From positions 57,864 to 121,863 of the forward strand of contig CAJUJY010000002.1 in NCBI GenBank assembly GCA_910586555.1: a stretch of DNA of 64,000 nt, given 5' to 3'. The notes under the pieces are model-generated. The model was not told the origin of the DNA. It searched no databases and worked only from the letters and a program-made list of their open reading frames with translations. Below are positions 34,281-43,118 of this stretch, piece after piece. The translations under genes and the position numbers were made by a program. Source of the DNA: an uncultured Lachnospiraceae bacterium. Lineage in GTDB: Bacteria; Bacillota; Clostridia; Lachnospirales; Lachnospiraceae. How positions within the stretch are numbered: position 1 is the first letter of the stretch; every line of letters begins with the position of its first letter.

Positions 34281-36556
34281 GAGTTGGTATAATTACAATA
34301 CCTGATTTTAATAATTATGGAAATAGGCTACAAAATTATGCTTTACAAAAAACTATTGAAAATATGGGATTTAATACCGTTTCATATGTTCCCTATAAAC
34401 CTAGTTTATTGAAATGTATAGTGAAAGAATTATTAAAATTTAATGAGTATAAATATATTAAAGAGAAAATACTAAATATAAAAAGATTGAGTAATTATCT
34501 AAAATTTGACAAAAAATATGTAAATACTAAAGAGGTTAGAAGTACAAAATATCCAGATAGAATTAATTCTGAATGTGATTGCTTTGTTGCTGGAAGTGAT
34601 CAGATTTGGAATCCAATGTGGTATACAGAATATTCTTTTTTACAATTTGCTGATAATAAAAAAAAGATAGCTTATGCTGCATCATTTGGTTGCGATAAAA
34701 TTCCACAGAAAAGTAAATTAATATATTCTAATCTGCTTTCAAAATTTAGATTTTTAAGTGTAAGGGAAAAAACTGGTAAAAATATAATAGAACAATTAAC
34801 AGACCAAAAAGCAAAAGTTGTATTAGATCCAACTTTGTTGCTTTCTGTACAAGAGTGGAAACAAATTGAAAAAAAACCACAATTTAAAATTGATAAAAAA
34901 AAATATGTATTGACATATTTTCTCGGAGGGATTGATTTAAATAGAAAAAATATAATAGAAAAAATAGCATTAAGGAATAATTGTAAAATATATCAATTAA
35001 ATGATAAAACTATTTCTCATATATATAAATGTGGTCCATCAGAATTTGTATATTTAATAGATAATTCAGTATTTGTTTTAACTGATTCTTTTCATGCTAG
35101 TGTATTTTCTATTATATTTCATGTACCTTTTTTAGTTTTTGACAGATTAGGAAAAGGGAAAGAAATGGGTAATCGGATTGATACTTTACTTTCTATAACA
35201 AAATTAGAAAATAGAAAAGTTAATGAAAATAATATAAATATAGATATGAAAATAGACTTTAAAGAAGCAGATATTTGTTTAGATATATATAAAGTTCAAT
35301 CATTAAATTTTTTAAATGATGCTATTAATAATATGAAAAAAGTAAATTTATATAATAATAAATCACAATGTTGTGGTTGTATGGCTTGTTATAACATTTG
35401 TCCCAAACATGCAATAAAAATTAGAGAGGATAAATATGGATATGTATATCCTGTAATTGATGATGAAAGATGTATTAGTTGTAAGGCATGTTTAAAAGTA
35501 TGCAATTACACAAAAAATAGCTTCATGAATTTGCCTATAGAATGTTTTGCAGCTGTAGCAAAAGATGAAGATATTCTTCTGAACACAGCTTCTGGTGGGG
35601 TATTTACTGCTATAGCCAAAACATTTTTACAAAATGGAGGGATTGTTTATGGATGTTCCATGGAATTAAATAAAGATTATAAATTATTAAAACATATAAG
35701 AGTAGATACTATTGATAAATTAAGTTTATTATCTGGTTCAAAGTATGCACAAAGCAACATTGGTGATATTTATAAGAAAATCAAGAAAGATTTGGATAAT
35801 AATAAAAAAGTACTTTTTTCAGGTACTCCATGTCAGGTAGATGGATTGAACTCTTTTATTGGAAAATATTATAAAAATTTAGTTACAATTGATATTATTT
35901 GCCATGGAGTTCCCAATTCTAAAATATTTTTTGATTATCTTAATGAGCTAGAAAAAAAAATACAAAAAAAAATAATAGAATTTAAATTTAGGGATAAAAC
36001 CTATGGTTGGGATTTAATTGGTTCATATACATGTATTGAACCTGACGGAAGCATTAAAAAATATGCGTTACATTCTAGAGATTCTTCATATTACCAATAT
36101 TTTTTAGGTGGTGATATATATCGAGAAAATTGTTATACATGTAAATATGCAAATCCAGAAAGATGTTCTGACATAACAATTGGAGATTATTGGGGTGTTG
36201 AAGATGTTCACGCAGAAATTTTAGAAAAAAATGGAGGATGTTTTAATAAAAATAAAGGTATATCTTGTATATTAATAAATACCAATAAGGGAAAATTAAA
36301 CTTTGATAATACGTTTAAGTATGTTTTAAATATAGTTCCTTCTGATTATGAAAGCATAAGAAAAACAAATAAACAATTAAATTATACTAGTGAAAAAGGA
36401 AAACTCAGGTGTAAGGTATTAAAAAAATATAATAAAAAAGGCTATGATACAGTTGAAAAGTTTTGGATAAAAAATCAAAAAATAAATTTAATAAAGGAAA
36501 ATATTAAAAAAATAATAAAAAAGGCTATAGGTAAAGGTAAATATGAATCGGGTTAA
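34277..36556 (+). CDS. Fusion: pyruvyl-transferase domain + ferredoxin/FrhB-like iron-sulfur module
   Basis: This 759-residue protein has two halves. Residues 1-345 are a polysaccharide pyruvyl transferase domain (NYGNRLQNYALQK; FVAGSDQIWNP; SYAASFG-like AYAASFG; TDSFHASVFSI). Residues about 363-412 hold two 4Fe-4S clusters (CCGCMACYNICP, CISCKACLKVCN). The rest is an FrhB/FdhB-type domain (ASGGVFTAIAKTFL; FSGTPCQVDGL; CHGVPNSKIF; DITIGDYWGV). F420 hydrogenase beta subunits use such folds to pass electrons between iron-sulfur and flavin, but no other F420 gene is present. Fusion to a pyruvyl-transferase domain suggests a redox step on the same glycan substituent. Confidence 0.87.
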   Translation: MRVGIITIPDFNNYGNRLQNYALQKTIENMGFNTVSYVPYKPSLLKCIVKELLKFNEYKYIKEKILNIKRLSNYLKFDKKYVNTKEVRSTKYPDRINSECDCFVAGSDQIWNPMWYTEYSFLQFADNKKKIAYAASFGCDKIPQKSKLIYSNLLSKFRFLSVREKTGKNIIEQLTDQKAKVVLDPTLLLSVQEWKQIEKKPQFKIDKKKYVLTYFLGGIDLNRKNIIEKIALRNNCKIYQLNDKTISHIYKCGPSEFVYLIDNSVFVLTDSFHASVFSIIFHVPFLVFDRLGKGKEMGNRIDTLLSITKLENRKVNENNINIDMKIDFKEADICLDIYKVQSLNFLNDAINNMKKVNLYNNKSQCCGCMACYNICPKHAIKIREDKYGYVYPVIDDERCISCKACLKVCNYTKNSFMNLPIECFAAVAKDEDILLNTASGGVFTAIAKTFLQNGGIVYGCSMELNKDYKLLKHIRVDTIDKLSLLSGSKYAQSNIGDIYKKIKKDLDNNKKVLFSGTPCQVDGLNSFIGKYYKNLVTIDIICHGVPNSKIFFDYLNELEKKIQKKIIEFKFRDKTYGWDLIGSYTCIEPDGSIKKYALHSRDSSYYQYFLGGDIYRENCYTCKYANPERCSDITIGDYWGVEDVHAEILEKNGGCFNKNKGISCILINTNKGKLNFDNTFKYVLNIVPSDYESIRKTNKQLNYTSEKGKLRCKVLKKYNKKGYDTVEKFWIKNQKINLIKENIKKIIKKAIGKGKYESG

Positions 36557-38093
36557 AAATGCTACTAGAAATATTATATGGGGAATTGTAAATAAAGTTG
36601 TCATATTAATGTTACCTTTTATAACAAGAACTTTATTTATATATACATTAGGCACTTTATATTTAGGATTAAATGGATTATTTACATCTATACTCCAAGT
36701 ATTAAATATATCCGAACTTGGGATTAATTCTGCAATTACATTTAGTATGTACAAGCCTTTGGCAGAAGGTAATACAAAACAAGTAAACGAATTATTAAGT
36801 TTCTATCGTTTATGTTATAGAATAGTTGGATTTGTAATTTTAGGAATTGGATTGTGTCTTATTCCTTTTTTACCTAATTTAATATCTGGTAAGATACCTT
36901 CAGATATAAATATTTATATACTTTATTTAATATATATTTTAGGAACTTTCTTTACTTATGAACTTTTTGCTTATAGAATGGCATTATTAACGGCTATACA
37001 AAGAAATGATATTATTAGTAAAATAGGAATGTTTTGGTCGTTCATTCAATTTTTATTACAAGTAATAATTTTATTCTATTTTAAAAATTATTACTTGTAT
37101 GTAATAATTAGTAATCTTACACCTATATTCAATAATTTAACTTGTGCATATATCTGTAAAAGAAAATATAAAAATTACAAACCGATTGGAAATATAAACA
37201 AGGAAACTTTATGCGAGATAAGAAAAAAAGTACAAGGTATGATATTTCAAAAAATAGGAGGAGTTGTGTTAACTTCAGTAGATTCAATTGTTATATCTTC
37301 CTTTTTGGGATTACAAACACTTGCTATGTATCAAAACTATTATTTTGTGATTACATCATTATTTAGTATATTAGCAGTTATTATGTCATCAATAACAGCA
37401 ATAGTAGGTAATTCTATTGTATTAGAATCTAAAAAAAAGAATTATTTAGATTTTACTAAATTTAATTTTTTATATGTATGGATTTCAGGCTGGTTTTCTG
37501 TATGTATATTATGTATGTATCAAACTTTTATTGAATTATGGGTAGGAGAAGAATTATTATTTCCATATTATATGGTGGTTTTGTTCTCGCTATATTTTTT
37601 TATACATAAATGGTGTGATATGTTATATATTTACCAAGATGCATGTGGAATATGGTGGGAAAGCAGATGGGTTCCTATTATTGCAACGATTATAAATCTA
37701 ATTCTTAATATTACTTTGGTTAATATTATTGGCTTAGCAGGAATATTAATTTCAACAATTATAAGTGTAGCATTTATATATGATATTGGTTATGCAAAAG
37801 TTTTATTTAATGTTTATTTTGAAAAAGAATTGTTATATAAATTTTTATATAAACAATTATTTTATTTATTATCAATTTGTATTTCTGCTTTAATTACAAT
37901 ATTAGTATGCTCTGGATTGAATTTATCTAATCTTTGGATTAAATTTATACTAAATGGATTAGTATGTACTTTGTTGCCAAATAGTATATTGATTTTATTA
38001 TGGAGAAAATTGCCTGAATTTTCTATATCTAAGCAATTTGTATTAGAAATCTTTAAAAAAAAGTTAGGTTTGTCAAATAAAATTTGGAGATAA
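36543..38093 (+). CDS. wzx: Wzx-type lipid-linked oligosaccharide flippase
   Basis: This 516-residue polytopic protein has about 12-14 membrane helices of the MATE/MVF polysaccharide transporter family (ATRNIIWGIVNKVVILMLPFITR at the N-terminus; GLNGLFTSILQVLNISELG). It moves undecaprenyl-linked repeat units across the membrane for polymerisation by Wzy. It overlaps the upstream fusion gene by 14 bp and the downstream FrhB-like gene almost directly follows. Confidence 0.92.
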   Translation: MNRVKNATRNIIWGIVNKVVILMLPFITRTLFIYTLGTLYLGLNGLFTSILQVLNISELGINSAITFSMYKPLAEGNTKQVNELLSFYRLCYRIVGFVILGIGLCLIPFLPNLISGKIPSDINIYILYLIYILGTFFTYELFAYRMALLTAIQRNDIISKIGMFWSFIQFLLQVIILFYFKNYYLYVIISNLTPIFNNLTCAYICKRKYKNYKPIGNINKETLCEIRKKVQGMIFQKIGGVVLTSVDSIVISSFLGLQTLAMYQNYYFVITSLFSILAVIMSSITAIVGNSIVLESKKKNYLDFTKFNFLYVWISGWFSVCILCMYQTFIELWVGEELLFPYYMVVLFSLYFFIHKWCDMLYIYQDACGIWWESRWVPIIATIINLILNITLVNIIGLAGILISTIISVAFIYDIGYAKVLFNVYFEKELLYKFLYKQLFYLLSICISALITILVCSGLNLSNLWIKFILNGLVCTLLPNSILILLWRKLPEFSISKQFVLEIFKKKLGLSNKIWR

Positions 38094-38098
38094 ATGTT

Positions 38099-39259
38099 AT
38101 GAAACAAATTTGGTTAAGTAAAGATGAATGTACAGGATGTGGTATGTGTGCTGATACCTGTCCTGTAAAAGCAATTACAATGAAAAGGGATGACACGGGG
38201 TTTGTGTATCCAAATATAGATACAAAATGTATAGATTGTAATTTATGTGAAAAAAGATGTTTAAACCGTCTAAAATTAAATATTGATAATTTTTCTATAC
38301 CATTAACATATGCAGCTTGGTCAAAAGATGAAAACACAAGGTTTTATAGTACATCTGGGGGATTATTTTCAGAATTAGCAAAATATGTATTGGAATGTGG
38401 AGGAGTAGTAGCAGGTGCAGCATACAATAAAAAAAATTTGGTAGAACATATAATTATCAATTCAAATAAAGATTTAAAGTTTATAAGACAGTCTAAATAT
38501 ATCCAGAGTGATACAAATCATGTTTATTATAAAATAAAAAAATTGTTAGATCAAAAGAAATTAGTTGCATTTTGTGGAGCGCCATGTCAAGTAGCAGCAT
38601 TGTATTCCTTTTTGGATAACCAGTACTATTATAATTTAATTACATTGGATTTTATATGCAGAGGAGTAAACTCTTCAAAAGCATATATTTCTTGGTTAGA
38701 TGAAATAGAGAAAAACTTAGGTAAAAAAGTAACAAAAGTTTGGTTTAAGTATAAAAAATTTGGATGGAAAAAATCTCCAAAATGTACGAGATTAGATTTT
38801 GAAGACGGAACCTGTTGTGTTATGAATCAGAATGATAATTTATTTATGAATGGTTACTTAAAAGATAATTTATATATAAGACCTAGTTGTGGTAAATGCA
38901 ATTTTAAAGATGTTCCAAGGAATGCTGATATAACACTTGCAGATTTTTGGGGAATAGATTCTAAATTTGATGATGATCATGGCGTATCTATGGTTTTAAT
39001 TAATAATTCAAAAGGCAAAAATATATTTAAAAATATATCAGATAGAATTGTATTTAATAGAAGAGATTTTAAAGAAATTTATAAAGAAAATATATGTTTT
39101 AATAATTCAGTTATGGTACCTAAAAAAAGTGCTGAATTTTTAAGAGCACTTGATAAATATAGCTTTAGTGTAGCTCTGAAAAAATATTCAAAACAGGAAA
39201 AATATTTTATAAATATTGTAAAACAATTTATAAGAAAAATAAAGAGAGCAGTTTTATAA
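38099..39259 (+). CDS. FrhB-like iron-sulfur protein (F420 hydrogenase beta-subunit family)
   Basis: I choose ATG 38099 (MKQIWLSKDECTG), with GGAGA upstream; a TTG at 38084 is also open. The roughly 386-residue protein opens with two 4Fe-4S motifs (CTGCGMCADTCP and CIDCNLCEKRC, about residues 10-60). The FrhB domains follow (STSGGLFSELAKYVL; FCGAPCQVAALYSFL; ADITLADFWGI). It is a stand-alone relative of the C-terminal half of the upstream fusion. Such proteins recur in EPS clusters of gut Firmicutes, and their reaction is not known; a reductive sugar or substituent modification is plausible. Confidence 0.87.
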   Translation: MKQIWLSKDECTGCGMCADTCPVKAITMKRDDTGFVYPNIDTKCIDCNLCEKRCLNRLKLNIDNFSIPLTYAAWSKDENTRFYSTSGGLFSELAKYVLECGGVVAGAAYNKKNLVEHIIINSNKDLKFIRQSKYIQSDTNHVYYKIKKLLDQKKLVAFCGAPCQVAALYSFLDNQYYYNLITLDFICRGVNSSKAYISWLDEIEKNLGKKVTKVWFKYKKFGWKKSPKCTRLDFEDGTCCVMNQNDNLFMNGYLKDNLYIRPSCGKCNFKDVPRNADITLADFWGIDSKFDDDHGVSMVLINNSKGKNIFKNISDRIVFNRRDFKEIYKENICFNNSVMVPKKSAEFLRALDKYSFSVALKKYSKQEKYFINIVKQFIRKIKRAVL

Positions 39260-40380
39260 TGCGTATTAAATTAAAATTAAAAAAAATTAAAAACAAAATA
39301 TTTAAAAAATATATATGGGCAAAAAATAAAAATATAGAAATAGGATCAAATCAAAATAGTATTTTTTTGAATATGAATGATAAATTCATAAAAAAAGAAA
39401 TTGTATATTCAGTTAAAAAAATTGTTTTTCCAATACAACCTGTGAAACATAAGTGGGTAGGTGGACAATGGATAGAAGACTGTTATTATGCAATTCCAAA
39501 TGATATGGACAAAATATTAAAGTTTAGTAATGGAACAATTACTTTTATTCCTTGTGATTATAAAGGATTATTTAAGTGGACAGGGGGCTGCGTCTGGAAT
39601 GACTATTTATATGGATTTCCCAGAAGTACAAATTCATTCCTTCGGTTTAGTATTAAAACAGGCAAATCTGAAGAATTAGAATTAAATACAAAATATTTAA
39701 CAGAACATCATTATGGAGGAGTTTTAGTTCCTAATGGTGTAGTATATCAGCCTCCAAGAAATACAGATCATATTCTTGCAACAGATTTAAAAAATGGTAA
39801 ATCCCATAGAATACAAATAGCACCTTTTTGGTTGAATATGCGTTTTAGGTATTGTGGCAGTATATTACATCCTAATGGATATATTTATTTTCTTCCTGAA
39901 GAAAATGATAAAGTTATCTGCTTTAATCCGAAAAATGAAAAATTTCGGTTTATAGGTCCTCAGATAAGTCCTATGGTATTTGATGCAAAAGTTGGAGTGG
40001 ATGGTAATATCTATGGATTTAGCGCTTATAAAAAAGGGATTTTAAAAATCAATGTTCAAATTAATTCTGTAGAAATGATCCATACTGAAATTACTCCTGG
40101 CTCATATGGTACTAAACTAGGGATTAATGGAAAATTATATAGTATACCAGGAGATGGAACAGAAATATTAGAATTTGATATAGAAGATAATACTATTCAT
40201 AGCATATTTCATATTGATGGTTTTAAGAAAGCTAAATATGCTGGTGGTGCAATAAACAAAGATGGAACTATTGCTTTTTCACCTGTTACAAGCAATGAAA
40301 TTATATTATTAGTGCCAAATGAAACGAATGTGTGTGTTTCGGATGGTATTTTTAATATGCTAATGAAGGATTTTTATTAG
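39259..40380 (+). CDS. Beta-propeller-like protein of unknown function
   Basis: This 373-residue protein has repeated blocks of about 45-50 residues with the pattern GG-x-W-x-D-YGFP, hydrophobic strand, then turn (for example WTGGCVWNDYLYGFPRST; YCGSILHPNGYIYFLPEE; GTKLGINGKLYSIPGDG; YAGGAINKDGTIAFSP). About six to seven such blocks are consistent with a propeller. No signal peptide is visible; the N-terminus is Lys-rich. The start overlaps the previous stop by 1 bp. It may bind a sugar intermediate or act as a scaffold; I cannot assign a reaction. Confidence 0.65.
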   Translation: MRIKLKLKKIKNKIFKKYIWAKNKNIEIGSNQNSIFLNMNDKFIKKEIVYSVKKIVFPIQPVKHKWVGGQWIEDCYYAIPNDMDKILKFSNGTITFIPCDYKGLFKWTGGCVWNDYLYGFPRSTNSFLRFSIKTGKSEELELNTKYLTEHHYGGVLVPNGVVYQPPRNTDHILATDLKNGKSHRIQIAPFWLNMRFRYCGSILHPNGYIYFLPEENDKVICFNPKNEKFRFIGPQISPMVFDAKVGVDGNIYGFSAYKKGILKINVQINSVEMIHTEITPGSYGTKLGINGKLYSIPGDGTEILEFDIEDNTIHSIFHIDGFKKAKYAGGAINKDGTIAFSPVTSNEIILLVPNETNVCVSDGIFNMLMKDFY

Positions 40381-40391
40381 AGGGATATTAT

Positions 40392-41207
40392 ATGTTAAAA
40401 AAAATACTTAAAAAAATTAAAAAAAAATTAACAATACAAAAGATTATTTATTGTAACATTTTAACATGTCAGCCAAATGAAAAACTTAAAGATAAAAAAA
40501 TAGTAATAACAGGCGGGGGAAGTGGAATTGGATATGCAATTGCCAAAAAAAGTGTGCAAGAAGGTGCTGATGTAGTGATTATGGGACGTAGAAAAGAGAA
40601 ACTTCAAAATGTTTCAAATGAATTAGGAAGACATTGTAAATATTATATATATGATATAACAGATTTTTGCGGTGAAAATTGTTTAATGGAAGATATGGAA
40701 AATCTTTTAGGTGGACCAATTACAACTTTTATAAATAATGCTGGCATATATATTAATAAACCAGAAGGAGAATATACCCTTGATGATTTTACCAGAACTA
40801 TAGATACAAATTTAAGGGCACCATTTTTTTTAACGCAATCATATATACGATATTGTAAAAATAAGCAAATTAATGGAAATGTAATAATGATTGCTTCTAA
40901 TAGAGCTTTGTTTGGGGACTATGGTCCTTATGGAATAGCAAAATCAGGTCTTGTTAATGCAGTAATGGGTTTTGCAAGACAATCTATTAAAAGCCATATA
41001 AGAGTAAATGCTGTAGCTCCTGGAATGACAGCTTCTGAAATAAATAATATTGATGCTAAAGGTAATATGTTTACTACCTCCTCAAAAGGCAATAGAATAT
41101 TATTGCCAGATGAAATAGCAGAAGTAGTTAACTTTCTTGCATGTGATTGCAGTGCATGTATAACTGGAGCAGTAATACCATGTGATGAAGGAGATAGATT
41201 AAGATAG
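40392..41207 (+). CDS. Short-chain dehydrogenase/reductase
   Basis: This 271-residue classical SDR has the TGGGSGIG cofactor motif (about residues 37-44), NNAG (about 116-119), a catalytic Ser in IASNRA and YGIAK with Tyr near 180 and Lys near 184. GMTASEIN follows as in sugar and keto-acid reductases. A Lys-rich 30-residue N-terminal extension is not typical. It should reduce a ketone or oxidise an alcohol with NAD(P)H, probably on a sugar or substituent precursor for the EPS. Confidence 0.9.
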   Translation: MLKKILKKIKKKLTIQKIIYCNILTCQPNEKLKDKKIVITGGGSGIGYAIAKKSVQEGADVVIMGRRKEKLQNVSNELGRHCKYYIYDITDFCGENCLMEDMENLLGGPITTFINNAGIYINKPEGEYTLDDFTRTIDTNLRAPFFLTQSYIRYCKNKQINGNVIMIASNRALFGDYGPYGIAKSGLVNAVMGFARQSIKSHIRVNAVAPGMTASEINNIDAKGNMFTTSSKGNRILLPDEIAEVVNFLACDCSACITGAVIPCDEGDRLR

Positions 41208-41262
41208 TATGATGTAAAAATATATTAATAAAAAAATTTATTTATAAAAAGGAATTTTATTT

Positions 41263-41868
41263 ATGTTTAATAGAGTATATAGAAAATATATTAATTATAA
41301 AATAAGAAATAATATAAATGGTGATGGATTTATTTTGCTTGATCCTGAGGATTGTTTATGTTTACATTCTTCAGCCAAACTGGATTTATATGGGTTACTT
41401 ATATTAAATGCAAATAGAAATTGTAAAAAAAATGGCAGGTCAAGTATTCTTAGAATGGATAAGAATTCGAAACTCAAAGTAAAAGAGAATTTTAGCTTTA
41501 TGTATGGAGCAGATATAATAGTTTTTGAAGGAGGTAAACTTATACTTGGAAAGAATAGTTATATTAATAGTGATTGTAAAATAAGATGCCATGATAGAAT
41601 ATATATAGGAGATAACTGTTCAATTTCTCATGATTTTACCATAATGGATTCAGATGCTCATAAATTAAATGGGGTTATTCATACTTGTCCAGTAAGTATT
41701 GAAAACCATGTTTGGATAGGAACCAGAGTTACAATAATGAATGGTGTTTCAATTGGAGAAGGTGCTGTTATAGCAGCAGGTGCTTTAGTTACATCAGATA
41801 TTCCAGCTCGAAGCATAGCAGCAGGTGTTCCAGCAAAGGTAATAAAAACAGATATTATATGGGAATAG
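41263..41868 (+). CDS. Hexapeptide-repeat acyltransferase
   Basis: This 201-residue left-handed beta-helix protein has repeated [LIV]-G-x4 hexapeptides (YIGDNCSISHDFTI; VWIGTRVTIMNGVSIGEGAVIAAGALVTSDI) and the CoA-binding end IAAGVPAKVIK. The His of DSDAHKLNG is the likely general base. It probably adds an acetyl group to a sugar of the repeat unit. Such enzymes work as trimers. Confidence 0.9.
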   Translation: MFNRVYRKYINYKIRNNINGDGFILLDPEDCLCLHSSAKLDLYGLLILNANRNCKKNGRSSILRMDKNSKLKVKENFSFMYGADIIVFEGGKLILGKNSYINSDCKIRCHDRIYIGDNCSISHDFTIMDSDAHKLNGVIHTCPVSIENHVWIGTRVTIMNGVSIGEGAVIAAGALVTSDIPARSIAAGVPAKVIKTDIIWE

Positions 41869-41962
41869 AAATAAAATTATATTTTATAATTAAAACTATT
41901 TTTAAATTATAAAAAATTTAAAAACAAAATTTAATATATTAATATAATTAGGAGTTAGAATA

Positions 41963-43114
41963 ATGAACAATATTGATAAACATATTCATATTGTATTTGG
42001 ATTTGAACATTATAATCCATTAGGTATAATAAGAAGCTTGGGAGAGTACGGTATCAGGCCTGTATGTATTGTTATAAAAAATGAAAGACCAATTACATCT
42101 AAAAGTAAATATATTAGTAAATTACATTTAGTTAATAATATAGAAGAAGGTTATACTCTTTTGCTTAAATTATATGGAAAACAAAAGTTTAAACCTTTTG
42201 TCTATGCTTCAGATGACCAGGTTACCAATTATATGGATAAGAGATATAATGATATAAAGGATAAGTTTTATTTTTACAATGCTGGTGAAATGGGACGCAT
42301 AGGACAATACCAAGATAAAAATAATATTCTTCAATGTGCTAGTAAAAATGGTCTTAATATATTAAAAACATATGCAGTAAACAAGGGGGAAATTCCGATT
42401 GGAATTGAATATCCTATTATTACAAAAGCAATTATCTCAACAATGGATAATTGGAAATCAGACATGATTATTTGTAATAATGAAAATGAACTTAAAAAAG
42501 CATATAATATAATTAAAAGTAATAGGGTTATTTTACAAAAATATATAGAAAAGAAAAATGAATTATGTATGGAAGGATTTAGTGTAAATAATGGGAAATC
42601 AGCTTTTATAACAATAGCTTCTACTTATAATTATAAAATTAAGGATAGTTATAGTCCATATATGACAGTTGCAAGCTTAAATGATAATGATCTGCGTTAT
42701 AAACTATTAAAGATGTTAGAAGAAATTAAGTTTAATGGTATTTTTGAAATAGAATTTTTAGAAGGCCAAGATAATAAATTGTATTTTTTAGAAATAAATT
42801 TTAGAAATTCTACCTGGAGCTATGCATCAACTGTAGCAGGAATGCCGTTACCTGTGTTATGGTCAAAGGGTATGATTAATCCAAAAGAAGTAAATAACTG
42901 CTTAATAAAAATTAAAAATCCTTTTACAGCAATGGTTGAATTTGATGATTTTCGTATAAGAGTTAAAAATAAACAAATTGGTAAACTTGCATGGATTAAA
43001 GATTTTAAAAATAGCAAATGTAAGTATTATTGCTGTTCACGTGATTATAAACCAGTAATTTCAGTGATTTTTTCTAAATTTAAGAGAACAATCATTCAAA
43101 AATGGAGGAAGTAG
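41963..43114 (+). CDS. ATP-grasp ligase (carboxylate-amine type)
   Basis: This 383-residue protein has an N-terminal preATP-grasp domain and an ATP-grasp core: PIITKAIIS (ATP-binding Lys), VILQKYIEKKNELCMEGF and the metal-binding end FEIEFLE with LEINFRNS (about residues 255-280). The family joins a carboxylate to an amine through an acyl-phosphate. Next to an amino-acid transporter, and in an EPS locus, it may couple an amino acid to a sugar acid or sugar amine. This is inference; the exact substrates are unknown. Confidence 0.82.
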   Translation: MNNIDKHIHIVFGFEHYNPLGIIRSLGEYGIRPVCIVIKNERPITSKSKYISKLHLVNNIEEGYTLLLKLYGKQKFKPFVYASDDQVTNYMDKRYNDIKDKFYFYNAGEMGRIGQYQDKNNILQCASKNGLNILKTYAVNKGEIPIGIEYPIITKAIISTMDNWKSDMIICNNENELKKAYNIIKSNRVILQKYIEKKNELCMEGFSVNNGKSAFITIASTYNYKIKDSYSPYMTVASLNDNDLRYKLLKMLEEIKFNGIFEIEFLEGQDNKLYFLEINFRNSTWSYASTVAGMPLPVLWSKGMINPKEVNNCLIKIKNPFTAMVEFDDFRIRVKNKQIGKLAWIKDFKNSKCKYYCCSRDYKPVISVIFSKFKRTIIQKWRK

Positions 43115-43118
43115 AATA

